DNA of 48,748 nt from Hyphococcus sp. (GTDB taxonomy: Bacteria > Pseudomonadota > Alphaproteobacteria > Caulobacterales > Parvularculaceae): assembly GCA_021776345.1 (NCBI GenBank), contig JAJFGC010000091.1, positions 1 to 48,748 on the forward strand. The letters run 5' to 3'. The translations under genes and the position numbers were made by a program. Each line of letters begins with the position of its first letter. The stretch's first letter is position 1. Shown here one piece after another: positions 34,577 to 42,465 of the stretch. The notes below the pieces were generated by a model, which searched no databases, was not told where the DNA came from, and worked only from the letters and a program-made list of their open reading frames with translations.

Positions 34577-35403
34577 CCGAAGGGCACGATCTTGTTGGCG
34601 CTGTCATGGCCGATATCGGCGCGGCCAAGATAGGGAATGCCGGCGCGGCCGCACCAATATTGCGCGATTTCTTCGTCGGTTTGGCCAAAAGGGCGGTCGT
34701 TTTCCGGGGCGTCGGAAATGCGGCCTAGCATGACCCCTGCAGCATTTTTTATTTTCGGGCTCGACATGACCGTGAACAGTGAGCGGTCAATGCGATAAAG
34801 ATATTCGCCGATATCTTCGAGCATCACGATGTGGTCGGAGAGGTCCGGCGCCCAGCCCGTCCCGATCATATGCGCCAGCACTGTGATATTAAACGCGGCA
34901 AGTTTTTTCCCGTCGCTTGCTGTCGGCTCCAATGTAGTAGCGTCGCCTTTGACCAAATAACCAAGCGCACGCTCAATTGCCGCTGCGCCGCCCTCACGTG
35001 GAAGATCGCTTGGCATTGGTCCGTGTACGGGCTTGCCGATCTTATCTTTGTAGAGCCGCGCGAGAATCATGCCGGCATCAGAATAGCCAAGATAGGTTTT
35101 CTGGCGGGCGGTCTCATTGAGCGCTGAGAAAATGGCGTCGTCGAGGCGGCAGGCGCCATAGCCGCCGCGGGCAAACCAGACGACGTCATAATTGGGATCG
35201 TTCGCAACTTCCAAAAACGCCGCGCTGCGCTCCGCGTCGGGTCCCGCGAAATGACCCGCGGTTGCAAAACATTGCCGATGGAAATGAAGCTCCACCTGCG
35301 CGCCAAAGCACGTGGACGCGATAGCGCTTACCTCATCGGCAAGCTTTTGCGTTATCGGTCCGCCGGGGCAGACAAGGGAGATATATTTTGTTTTTTTGCT
35401 CAT
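34519..35403 (-). CDS. ldcA: LD-carboxypeptidase (murein tetrapeptide carboxypeptidase), family S66
   Basis: 294 residues. ISLVCPGGPITQKLADEV at the start, the nucleophile-region FARGGYGACRLDD near residue 78-90 and LGYSDAGMILARLY near 105 are the S66 signature (normally GGYG and GxSD). EDIGEYLYRIDR near 197 supplies the catalytic Glu, and GRADIGHDSANKIVPFG the His. It trims D-Ala from the tetrapeptide released during murein recycling, in the cytoplasm. The last 15 residues (after VPFG) are not family-like and run into a sulfotransferase remnant in another frame, so the original C-terminus was probably replaced. Catalytic residues appear complete. Confidence 0.87.
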   Translation of the reverse strand: MSKKTKYISLVCPGGPITQKLADEVSAIASTCFGAQVELHFHRQCFATAGHFAGPDAERSAAFLEVANDPNYDVVWFARGGYGACRLDDAIFSALNETARQKTYLGYSDAGMILARLYKDKIGKPVHGPMPSDLPREGGAAAIERALGYLVKGDATTLEPTASDGKKLAAFNITVLAHMIGTGWAPDLSDHIVMLEDIGEYLYRIDRSLFTVMSSPKIKNAAGVMLGRISDAPENDRPFGQTDEEIAQYWCGRAGIPYLGRADIGHDSANKIVPFGAAVHSNCSRPARLVSLHR

Positions 35404-35496
35404 CGTTAAGGTTCTATCCTAGCAAGACGGCGTAAATCAGGCCCTAACCCGTTTGGTGACGCACTATAAACAAAATCAGCCTATAGCGATTTCCTG

Positions 35497-36894
35497 ATGA
35501 CTGAGAAAAAAGACTATTTCTTCTGCGGCATTGGCGGGTCGGGGATGTTGCCATTGGCGATGATCGTCAAGGCCGGGGGCCACCAAGTTGAGGGCTCGGA
35601 CCGGGCGCTGGACCAAGGGCGCACGGGCGCCAAATTCGATTATTTACGGTCTCTCGGGATTGCGCTCCACGCGCAGGATGGTTCAGGCGTTAAGCGCGGC
35701 GCCCAAATTTTGGTCGCCTCGGCGGCGGTGGAAGACACCGTGCCGGATGTTGTGGCGGCGAGGGATGTGGGCGCCGCGCGGCTTTCCCGAGCCGAATTGC
35801 TCGCCCGATTGTTTAATGACGCCGAGACGCCGATTGGCGTCGCCGGGACAAGCGGCAAGTCGACCACCACGGGCATGATCGGCTGGATACTGCATCACAC
35901 AGGCAAAGATCCGACGGTAATGAACGGCGCCGTCATGAAAAATTTTGTGTCGCCGGATGCGCTGTTTGCCAGTGCGCTGGTAGGCGAGGGCGCCGCTTTT
36001 GTCAGCGAGGTCGATGAGAGTGACGGCTCGATCGCAATGTTCGATCCAAAGATCGCCGTGTTGAACAATATCGCGCTTGACCACAAATCGATGGATGAGC
36101 TGCGGGCGCTTTTTAGCGCGTTTGTGGAGCGCGCCGAAACGGCGGTGCTCAATCTCGACAATGATGAAACACAAGCGATGGCCAGTGATCCGACACTCCA
36201 TGCGCTGACCTATAGTCTCGTCGATGAAACGGCGGACTTCATTGGCGAAAATATCGAGCCTCAACCCTTTGGCGTGGCTTTTGAGGTGAACGCCAAGACT
36301 GGAGAGACGGCGCATGTTGATCTGAAAATGCCTGGACGTCACAATGTTTCAAATGCGTTGGCTGCGATTGCCGCTTCCCATGCGGCAGGTGTTTCGCTCA
36401 AAGCGGCTGGTGAGGCCCTTGGCGCGTTCGCCGGCGTTCGCCGCCGCCTTGAATATGTCGGAGAAAAAAGCGGCGTCACCATCATCGATGATTTCGGCCA
36501 CAACCCGGATAAGATTACGGCAAGCCTTAAAACCTTGCACGAATTTCCGGGCCGGTTGCTGGTCATGTTTCAGCCCCATGGCTTCGGGCCGCTCAACAAG
36601 ATGAGAGATGAATTTATTGCGACGTTCGTCGGTAATCTCGAAGAGGACGACGTCTTACTAATGCCGGAGCCGGTCTATTTCGGCGGCACAGTTGATCGGT
36701 CGGTCTCGTCCAAAGATATCGCGGCGGGGATTGTTGCAGGTGAGCGTAATGCACGGGCGTTGCCAGATCGCGACGCTTGCGGGAAAAGCCTGCTGGCGCT
36801 GGCAAAGCCTGGCGATCGCATCGTCATTATGGGCGCGCGCGATGACACCCTCTCGGTGTTCGCAAATGATTTACTGAAACGACTGGCGGCCTAG
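35497..36894 (+). CDS. Mur ligase family protein (UDP-N-acetylmuramate ligase, MurC/Mpl-like)
   Basis: 465 residues. YFFCGIGGSGMLPLAMIVKAGG is the MurC/Mpl-type N-terminal UDP-binding domain. The ATP P-loop is GVAGTSGKSTTTGMIGWIL near residue 115; EVDESDGSIAMFDPKIAVLNNI and DHKSMDELRALF follow. The C-terminal domain has RRRLEYVGEKSGVTIIDDFGHNPDKI. Mpl attaches the recycled tripeptide (L-Ala-D-Glu-mDAP) to UDP-MurNAc, while MurC adds L-Ala. The divergent neighbour ldcA makes the tripeptide, which supports a recycling role here (inference); no mur synthesis cluster is in the window. It is convergent with, and overlaps by CTAG, the ABM monooxygenase gene. Confidence 0.8.
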   Translation: MTEKKDYFFCGIGGSGMLPLAMIVKAGGHQVEGSDRALDQGRTGAKFDYLRSLGIALHAQDGSGVKRGAQILVASAAVEDTVPDVVAARDVGAARLSRAELLARLFNDAETPIGVAGTSGKSTTTGMIGWILHHTGKDPTVMNGAVMKNFVSPDALFASALVGEGAAFVSEVDESDGSIAMFDPKIAVLNNIALDHKSMDELRALFSAFVERAETAVLNLDNDETQAMASDPTLHALTYSLVDETADFIGENIEPQPFGVAFEVNAKTGETAHVDLKMPGRHNVSNALAAIAASHAAGVSLKAAGEALGAFAGVRRRLEYVGEKSGVTIIDDFGHNPDKITASLKTLHEFPGRLLVMFQPHGFGPLNKMRDEFIATFVGNLEEDDVLLMPEPVYFGGTVDRSVSSKDIAAGIVAGERNARALPDRDACGKSLLALAKPGDRIVIMGARDDTLSVFANDLLKRLAA

Positions 36895-37196
36895 CCGAAC
36901 ATATTTCGTTCCTCGCCGGCCTCTATAAATTTGATATCGCGTTCGAGAACACCCGCGTCTCCGAGCGCTTTCATCCAGGCCGCCATATGCGGTTGCGTAA
37001 AGTGTTTTTCGAGCGCAGCCCAATTCTCCCAATACTCAACCACGACAAATGTATCGGCATCGAGCACGTCTACGCCATAAGAATAATAGATGCAGCCATC
37101 CTCCTGGCGCGTCTTGGTGATGGTTGCTTCCATGATGTCGCGCACTTTCTCGAGGGCGCCGGGTTCAACTTTTGCTTTTCCTGAAACGATGATCAT
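36891..37196 (-). CDS. Antibiotic biosynthesis monooxygenase (ABM) domain protein
   Basis: 101 residues from the ATG at 37196, which has AAGGAAG just upstream; the long track ORF from 37418 is not credible. MIIVSGKAKVEPGALEKVRD, EDGCIYYSYGVDVLDADTFV and VVEYWENWAALEKHF are the ferredoxin-like ABM fold with its W and HF box. Members are small dimers such as YgiN-like quinone or heme-related monooxygenases. The substrate is unknown. The last codons share a CTAG overlap with the convergent Mur ligase gene. Confidence 0.85.
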   Translation of the reverse strand: MIIVSGKAKVEPGALEKVRDIMEATITKTRQEDGCIYYSYGVDVLDADTFVVVEYWENWAALEKHFTQPHMAAWMKALGDAGVLERDIKFIEAGEERNMFG

Positions 37197-37275
37197 GGCA
37201 AGGCTTCCTTTCGCTGCGTGATGAGGCGAGCATGAAGCTTCGTGCGCAAACCGTCGAGTGAAAAGGGCAGTAGTA

Positions 37276-37956
37276 ATGACGACGAGTGACCTTGCAAATT
37301 GGATAATGCGCCCGCCGCCGGAATTGCCAACCGTTGAGGGGCGGCTTGTGCGCATTGAGCCGGCGCGGTTTCCGGGCGATGCGAGCGATTTATTTGAAGC
37401 GATCGGCGGGCCGGGCAATGACGACCTCTGGCGCTATATCCCGATTGGGCCATTTAAAACGGCGGATCTCTTAAGCGCGGCGATGACGGTTGTGATCGAA
37501 GCGGAAAAATGGCGAACGCATATTATCCGCGAAGTGAAAACCGGTGAGATGCTGGGTATGGCAAGTTATATGCGCGTTCGCCCGGAGGCTGGTTCTGCAG
37601 AAATCGGCTGCATCGTCTTTTCAAAGAAACTGCAGCGTACGCCTGCGGCTACCGAGGCGATGTATCTGATGGCGCGCTATCTATTCGATGATCTCAGCTA
37701 TCGCCGTTATGAATGGAAGTGCAACAACGCCAATGAGGCATCGCGGCGCGCCGCGATCCGGCTAGGCTTCACCTTTGAAGGCGTCTTCCGCAACGACATG
37801 GTCGTCAAAGGCGAGAACCGCGACACCGCGTGGTACTCGATCATCGACAGCGAATGGCCGCGGGTTAAGGCAGGGTTCGAGGCGTGGCTGGCGGCGGAGA
37901 ATTTTGATGGTGAGGGACGTCAGCGACGATCGCTTGATGAATACCGTAGCAATTGA
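37276..37956 (+). CDS. GNAT-family N-acetyltransferase, RimJ/RimL-like
   Basis: 226 residues from the ATG at 37276; the track start at 37258 is also possible. RLVRIEPARFPGDASDLFEA opens the fold, then MLGMASYMRVRPEAGSAEIG. CIVFSKKLQRTPAATEAMYL near 125 is the acetyl-CoA pyrophosphate loop (Q/R-x-x-A-type). RRYEWKCNNANEASRRAAIR LGFTFEGVFR near 155-185 is the RimJ/RimL C-terminal signature. It likely acetylates an amino group on a small molecule or protein N-terminus in the cytoplasm; the exact acceptor is unknown. It reads away from the ABM gene and towards sucC. Confidence 0.87.
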   Translation: MTTSDLANWIMRPPPELPTVEGRLVRIEPARFPGDASDLFEAIGGPGNDDLWRYIPIGPFKTADLLSAAMTVVIEAEKWRTHIIREVKTGEMLGMASYMRVRPEAGSAEIGCIVFSKKLQRTPAATEAMYLMARYLFDDLSYRRYEWKCNNANEASRRAAIRLGFTFEGVFRNDMVVKGENRDTAWYSIIDSEWPRVKAGFEAWLAAENFDGEGRQRRSLDEYRSN

Positions 37957-38027
37957 GGTAAGCGGTTGTCTAACCATTCGGCACGGCTATAACCGGATAC
38001 GCAACGCCAAACGTTCCGGGAGCCCTC

Positions 38028-39221
38028 ATGAACATCCATGAATATCAAGCCAAACGCCTGTTGAAAGAATTCGGCGCGCCGGTCTCGGAAGGCCGTGCGG
38101 TCTATCAGGCGAAGGAAGCCGAGGCTGCGGCGAAAGAATTGCCAGGCCCTCTCTATGTGGTGAAGGCGCAGATTCATGCGGGCGGGCGCGGCAAGGGCAA
38201 GTTTAAAGAAGAAAGCGCCGGCGCGGCGGGCGGCGTGCGGCTGGCGAAGTCGCCGGAAGAGGCGGCGGCTTTTACCAGGCAAATGCTCGGCGCGACGCTC
38301 GTCACCAAACAAACCGGCCCGGACGGCAAAAAGGTCGGGCGCATCTATATCGAGAATGGCTCGGACATAGAGACCGAGCTCTACCTCTCGGCGTTGGTTG
38401 ATCGCGGTACCGGCCGGATTGCGTTTATCGCCTCGACCGAAGGCGGCATGAATATCGAGGAAGTGGCCGAAGAAACGCCCGAAAAAATTGTCACCATCCA
38501 AATTGATCCCGTGACGGGGTGCATGCCGCATCATGCGCGCCGGATTGCGCAGGCGCTTGGGTTGAAAGGCGCCGCGGCCAAACAATGCGGCAAGTTGATC
38601 CCGACGCTCTACAAAGCATTTACTGAAAAAGACATGAGCATGTTGGAGATCAACCCTTTGGTCGTCACCAAGACGGGCGAACTTCTGGTGCTTGACGCCA
38701 AGGTCGGCTTCGATCCGAATGCGATGTTCCGCCATCCGAATATTTTGGAGATGCGCGACGTTACCGAAGAGGACCCGATGGAGCTCAAAGCCTCCGAGTT
38801 TGACCTTTCTTACGTCAAGCTCGACGGCAATATTGGCTGCATGGTCAACGGCGCCGGGCTAGCGATGGCGACCATGGACATCATCAAACATTATGGCGCT
38901 GAGCCAGCCAACTTTCTTGATGTCGGCGGCGGCGCGACAAAAGAAAAAGTCACCGAAGCGTTCAAGATCATCACCACCGATCCAGGCGTTAAAGGCATTC
39001 TCGTCAATATTTTTGGCGGCATCATGAAATGCGACATCATCGCCGAAGGCATCGTCGCGGCGGTAAAAGAAGTTGGCCTCGATGACCCGCTTGTTGTGCG
39101 CCTTGAAGGCACCAATGTGGAGAAGGGCAAAGAGATTCTTGCCAATTCCGGCCTGAAAATCACGCCGGCTGATGATCTTGAAGACGCGGCGCAGAAGATT
39201 GTGGCGGCGGTTCAGGGATAA
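38028..39221 (+). CDS. sucC: Succinate--CoA ligase (ADP-forming), beta subunit
   Basis: 397 residues. [20 protein letters not shown] is the ATP-grasp N-terminus; [16 protein letters not shown] near 45 and [19 protein letters not shown] follow. [21 protein letters not shown] near 205 holds the metal ligands. C-terminal [18 protein letters not shown] and [18 protein letters not shown] belong to the CoA-ligase domain. With SucD it converts succinyl-CoA to succinate with ATP/GTP formation in the TCA cycle. It is unusual that sucD begins 2.2 kb downstream, with four unrelated genes in between. Intact. Confidence 0.95.
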   Translation: MNIHEYQAKRLLKEFGAPVSEGRAVYQAKEAEAAAKELPGPLYVVKAQIHAGGRGKGKFKEESAGAAGGVRLAKSPEEAAAFTRQMLGATLVTKQTGPDGKKVGRIYIENGSDIETELYLSALVDRGTGRIAFIASTEGGMNIEEVAEETPEKIVTIQIDPVTGCMPHHARRIAQALGLKGAAAKQCGKLIPTLYKAFTEKDMSMLEINPLVVTKTGELLVLDAKVGFDPNAMFRHPNILEMRDVTEEDPMELKASEFDLSYVKLDGNIGCMVNGAGLAMATMDIIKHYGAEPANFLDVGGGATKEKVTEAFKIITTDPGVKGILVNIFGGIMKCDIIAEGIVAAVKEVGLDDPLVVRLEGTNVEKGKEILANSGLKITPADDLEDAAQKIVAAVQG

Positions 39222-39249
39222 ATTAGCTTTTGCAGGGAGTGCTAGCGAA

Positions 39250-39669
39250 ATGAATTATGCTGGCTTTTGGATTCGCGTCGCCGCTACAATTATTGATACT
39301 ATTGTTTTTGCTATCTTTTTAACTCCACTGACCATATTCGTTTATGGTATTGAATATTATACAGCACCTGAGGCGTCGTTTTTCCAAGGTCCTGCTGATG
39401 TTGTTATCAGTTGGATATTGCCTCTGGTCGCAACAGTTATTTTTTGGGTTACGCTTGCAGCAACACCCGGAAAGTTAGTGCTAGGTCTTAAGGTTGTCGA
39501 TGCGAGTGCTGGCGAAAAAATCGGCGTGATAAAAGCGTTTTTGCGTTACCTTGGATATTTTGTTTCTGCAATTCCGGTGTTGATTGGTTATATTTGGGTG
39601 GCTTTCGACGCGCGTAAGCAGGGATGGCATGATAAAATTGCTGGTACGGTTGTTGTGCACGCAAAATAG
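39250..39669 (+). CDS. RDD-family membrane protein
   Basis: 139 residues from the ATG at 39250, with GGGAG about 10 bases upstream; the track start at 39172 lies inside sucC. MNYAGFWIRVAATIIDTIVF is the RDD signature (aromatic-R-x-x-A-x-x-x-D), and three hydrophobic segments follow near residues 12-35, 55-75 and 105-128. ATPGKLVLGLKVVDASAG and GWHDKIAGTVVVHAK close the fold. The function of the family is poorly known, with ion exchange proposed for some. The gene is more AT-rich than sucC and sucD, and it interrupts the sucC-sucD pair. Confidence 0.85.
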   Translation: MNYAGFWIRVAATIIDTIVFAIFLTPLTIFVYGIEYYTAPEASFFQGPADVVISWILPLVATVIFWVTLAATPGKLVLGLKVVDASAGEKIGVIKAFLRYLGYFVSAIPVLIGYIWVAFDARKQGWHDKIAGTVVVHAK

Positions 39670-39693
39670 GGTGTGGGCACACATTATTAAATA

Positions 39694-40119
39694 ATGGAAA
39701 TACAGAATTTCACCTTCTTCCATCCCCTCCGTGTGCGGTGGAATGAATGCGACGCGCACGGCATCGTCTTCAATGTAAACTATCCGCTCTATTTCGATAT
39801 TGGAATTTGGGAATACACACGGCGCCTCGGATATGCGAAAGACGCGGCGCCGGAATTCGTGACCGCGCGTCTTGAATGCGATTTCCGCGGCTCGGCGCAG
39901 TTTGACGATGAACTGGAGATCGGCGCACGGTGCGCGCGGATCGGACGCAAATCCTGCGCCTTTGCGTTTGCGGCGTTTCGCGGCGAAGAGCTGCTCGCCG
40001 AAGGTCTCAACATTTATGTCGCCGTCAAGCGCGGAACGACCGAAACCATGGCGCTCGAAACGGAATATATAGAGCGCGTCACGGCTTTTGAAAAAACCCC
40101 GCCGGAGCGCGCCCAATGA
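39694..40119 (+). CDS. Acyl-CoA thioesterase, YbgC/4HBT hotdog family
   Basis: 141 residues. LRVRWNECDAHGIVFNVNYP at residue 12-31 is the 4HBT signature, with the catalytic Asp in CDAHG and the YxxYFD/E region in YPLYFDIGIWEYTRRLG. The C-terminal strands AEGLNIYVAVKRGTTETMAL fit. Members hydrolyse short or medium acyl-CoA, and YbgC-type enzymes associate with Tol-Pal or phospholipid metabolism. No tol genes are here. The stop overlaps the start of the following cupin gene (ATGA), so they are translationally coupled. Confidence 0.87.
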   Translation: MEIQNFTFFHPLRVRWNECDAHGIVFNVNYPLYFDIGIWEYTRRLGYAKDAAPEFVTARLECDFRGSAQFDDELEIGARCARIGRKSCAFAFAAFRGEELLAEGLNIYVAVKRGTTETMALETEYIERVTAFEKTPPERAQ

Positions 40120-40475
40120 AAAAACTTTCCATCCCCGCTGCCTTCGACCGCATCACCGAATGCTGGTCGCCGCATATTGCGGCACAGGTGAACAATCAGG
40201 AAGTCCGGCTTGCGAAAATTGACGGCGCGTTTGAGTGGCATGCCCATCAAGATGCCGATGAAGCATTCTTTGTGGTCAAGGGCGCTTTTACGATGCGCTT
40301 TCGCGATCAGGATGTTGAAATGAGCGAAGGCGATTTTATTGTCGTCCCTGCTGGTATTGAGCATATGCCGGTGGCGGACGAAGAATGCTGGATCATGATG
40401 ATCGAAAACGCCGACACAGTGAACACCGGCGACAATCAATCAGAGCGAACGAAAACAGATTTGCCGAAACTCTAA
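40116..40475 (+). CDS. Cupin-domain protein
   Basis: 119 residues. WHAHQDADEAFFVVKGAFTM near residue 45 is cupin motif 1 (HxHxxxDExFxVxxG); MSEGDFIVVPAGIEHMP near 70-90 is motif 2 with its His. The metal ligands His, His, Glu and His are all present. The function may be a small dioxygenase, isomerase or sensor; nothing narrower can be read. It overlaps the thioesterase gene by four bases and is convergent with the DUF1206 gene. Confidence 0.87.
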   Translation: MKKLSIPAAFDRITECWSPHIAAQVNNQEVRLAKIDGAFEWHAHQDADEAFFVVKGAFTMRFRDQDVEMSEGDFIVVPAGIEHMPVADEECWIMMIENADTVNTGDNQSERTKTDLPKL

Positions 40476-40502
40476 GGCTTTAAAAAGGCCGTATCAGTTT
40501 TG

Positions 40503-41294
40503 TCATCTTGGCAAAATGCGATAGCGCGCGTGCACAAAACAATAGGCGGAAAACGCAACCATGCCGGCGCCGGCAAGGCCAAGGAGGGTGCGGCCGAAAG
40601 TGCGCGTCTCAAGAATGCGCAATGCCTCGCCAAGACCAGCGGCGTGTTTCGGGTCTGTCGTCCAGGCGGCCGTGGCGATAAGCCCGCCAATAATGAGAAG
40701 AACGATTCCATGCGCAACGAGGCCATAACGAATGACAGGCTCCAGCCACCGCGTTGTTTCAGTAATGCGAATGTCGTCTTTGTATGATTGCCGCCAGGCT
40801 TTGAGGAAAAGATAAATTCCCACGGCAACAGTGACCGCGCCGGCAAGTGCGATCAGCCAACGTCCAAACGGCTGACTCATGATCGCCGCGCTCCAGTTCT
40901 CGGCTGTATTGTCGCCGCTAGTTTCGGCACTGGCGCCCCGAAACATGATCGTGACGGCGGACGCCGCCAGAAAGGCGTGGGTGGCGCCGGACAAAAATTG
41001 GCCCGCCCTGGCGGCTAACCCCTCGGCGGCGTTTCCCTCATTTTCCAGGTCAAGAAATGCATCGGTAAATCGCCAAAGCGTATAGGCGAAAAGACCAGCG
41101 GCGACGACGCCCAGAAGCCCGACGCCAAAAGGCTGTTGGACAAGATATTCAAGGGCGCCGGTGGAGTCTTCCGCCTCCCCGCCATTGACAGCGGCGAAGA
41201 TGGCAATCGCGCCAACCAAAAAATACACAACGCCACGAGCGCTGTAGCCAGCGCGCATTAGCCCCTCAAGGGTATTGCTGGCTCTGTTTTTCAT
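40503..41294 (-). CDS. DUF1206 domain membrane protein
   Basis: 263 residues from the ATG at 41294; the track start at 41537 is in the sucD upstream region. Six hydrophobic segments form three repeated helix-pair units. Each unit begins with an R-x-G-x-x-A-x-G-like box: MRAGYSARGVVYFLVGAIAI near residue 13, ARAGQFLSGATHAFLAASAV near 100, and IRYGLVAHGIVLLIIGGLIA near 190. The last segment is GRTLLGLAGAGMVAFSAYCF. Function is unknown for DUF1206. It is transcribed against the sucC-to-sucD direction. Confidence 0.82.
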   Translation of the reverse strand: MKNRASNTLEGLMRAGYSARGVVYFLVGAIAIFAAVNGGEAEDSTGALEYLVQQPFGVGLLGVVAAGLFAYTLWRFTDAFLDLENEGNAAEGLAARAGQFLSGATHAFLAASAVTIMFRGASAETSGDNTAENWSAAIMSQPFGRWLIALAGAVTVAVGIYLFLKAWRQSYKDDIRITETTRWLEPVIRYGLVAHGIVLLIIGGLIATAAWTTDPKHAAGLGEALRILETRTFGRTLLGLAGAGMVAFSAYCFVHARYRILPR

Positions 41295-41463
41295 AAATTT
41301 GCGGCTTGACGGTTGATTGGATTTATAATGACAAAACACAATCCCATGATGAACGTTCCGTTGTGGAGGCGTTCGGCGCCGTTCCAGTGGCTGACGCCAT
41401 TGCGGCGGCGGCAAACCGCCGTTAGGACAGGCCCCTGAAGCCAGCACGCAAGACGGAGCCAGC
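41295..41463 (+). promoter_or_regulatory. sucD upstream region with GC-rich hairpin
   Basis: This region separates the divergent DUF1206 and sucD genes and must hold the sucD promoter. A perfect 6-bp stem CGGCGG/CCGCCG with loop CAAA lies at 41406-41421, about 43 bases before the sucD start. No T-run follows, so it is not an intrinsic terminator; it may be a mRNA-leader structure or chance in GC-rich sequence. No clear -35/-10 pair was picked out. Confidence 0.35.
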
Positions 41464-42363
41464 ATGTCCATCCTCGTCGACAAGTACACCAAAGTCATCT
41501 GCCAGGGCCTGACCGGCGACACTGGCTCATTCCACACGGAACAGGCGATCGCCTATGGCACGAAAATGGTCGGCGGAGTGACGCCGGGCAAAGGCGGGCA
41601 GACTTGGAAAGCTGGCGAGGCGGCGAAGGGCGCGAGCCTGCCGGTATTCGACACCGTCGCGGAAGCTGTTGAAAAAACCGGCGCTGACGCAACTGTGATT
41701 TATGTACCGCCGCCTTTTGCGGCTGATGCCATTCTCGAAGCGATTGCGGCGGAGATACCGCTGGCGATCTGCATTACCGAGGGTATCCCGGTGCAGGATA
41801 TGGTAAAGGTCAAGCGCGCCCTTGACGGTTCCAAGACGCGGCTTGTGGGTCCGAACTGCCCTGGCGTCATCACGCCGGACGAATGCAAGATCGGCATTAT
41901 GCCCGGCCACATTCACCGCAAAGGCCATGTTGGTGTGATCTCTCGTTCGGGAACGCTGACCTATGAAGCGGTTCATCAAACCACCGTTGCCGGGCTTGGC
42001 CAATCGACCTGCGTCGGCATTGGCGGCGATCCGGTCAAGGGCGCCGACTTCATTGAAGTCCTCGATATGTACCTGCATGATGATGAGACCCATTCGATCA
42101 TCATGATTGGTGAAATCGGCGGTTCTGCAGAGGCAGATGCGGCGAAGTTTTTGGCAAACCACAAGATCAAGAAGCCAACAGTTGGATTCATTGCCGGGGT
42201 CACCGCCCCGCCAGGGCGGCGCATGGGACATGCAGGTGCGCTCGTTTCGGGGGCGGAAGACACCGCCGAGGCGAAAATCGATGCGATGAAGACGGCTGGG
42301 ATCGCTGTCTCGCCAACACCGGCGGCGATGGGGCGAACGCTTCTCGAAATTCTTAAAAAATAA
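41464..42363 (+). CDS. sucD: Succinate--CoA ligase, alpha subunit
   Basis: 299 residues. [20 protein letters not shown] is the CoA-binding N-terminus; [20 protein letters not shown] and [15 protein letters not shown] follow. [36 protein letters not shown] and [14 protein letters not shown] are the middle boxes. The phosphohistidine is in the conserved [13 protein letters not shown] near residue 250. A GGAG-like site (GACGGAGCCAGC) precedes the ATG. It forms the enzyme with SucC. It is followed by sucA after 102 bases. Confidence 0.95.
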   Translation: MSILVDKYTKVICQGLTGDTGSFHTEQAIAYGTKMVGGVTPGKGGQTWKAGEAAKGASLPVFDTVAEAVEKTGADATVIYVPPPFAADAILEAIAAEIPLAICITEGIPVQDMVKVKRALDGSKTRLVGPNCPGVITPDECKIGIMPGHIHRKGHVGVISRSGTLTYEAVHQTTVAGLGQSTCVGIGGDPVKGADFIEVLDMYLHDDETHSIIMIGEIGGSAEADAAKFLANHKIKKPTVGFIAGVTAPPGRRMGHAGALVSGAEDTAEAKIDAMKTAGIAVSPTPAAMGRTLLEILKK

Positions 42364-42465
42364 ACACCTAATGGGTAGAGTTTGCGTGAATAAGCATTGA
42401 ATCCGCGTCCCGTTGGCGTATCTAGATAGCCCAAGCGGAGTCGGCATAAAGAGTTGGAATGCGTC

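Noticed and set aside
35683-36342. 219-residue minus-strand ORF
   Set aside because: Antisense shadow of the Mur ligase gene.
37920-38735. 271-residue minus-strand ORF
   Set aside because: Antisense shadow of sucC.
41527-42447. 306-residue minus-strand ORF
   Set aside because: Antisense shadow of sucD with no domain-like motifs.
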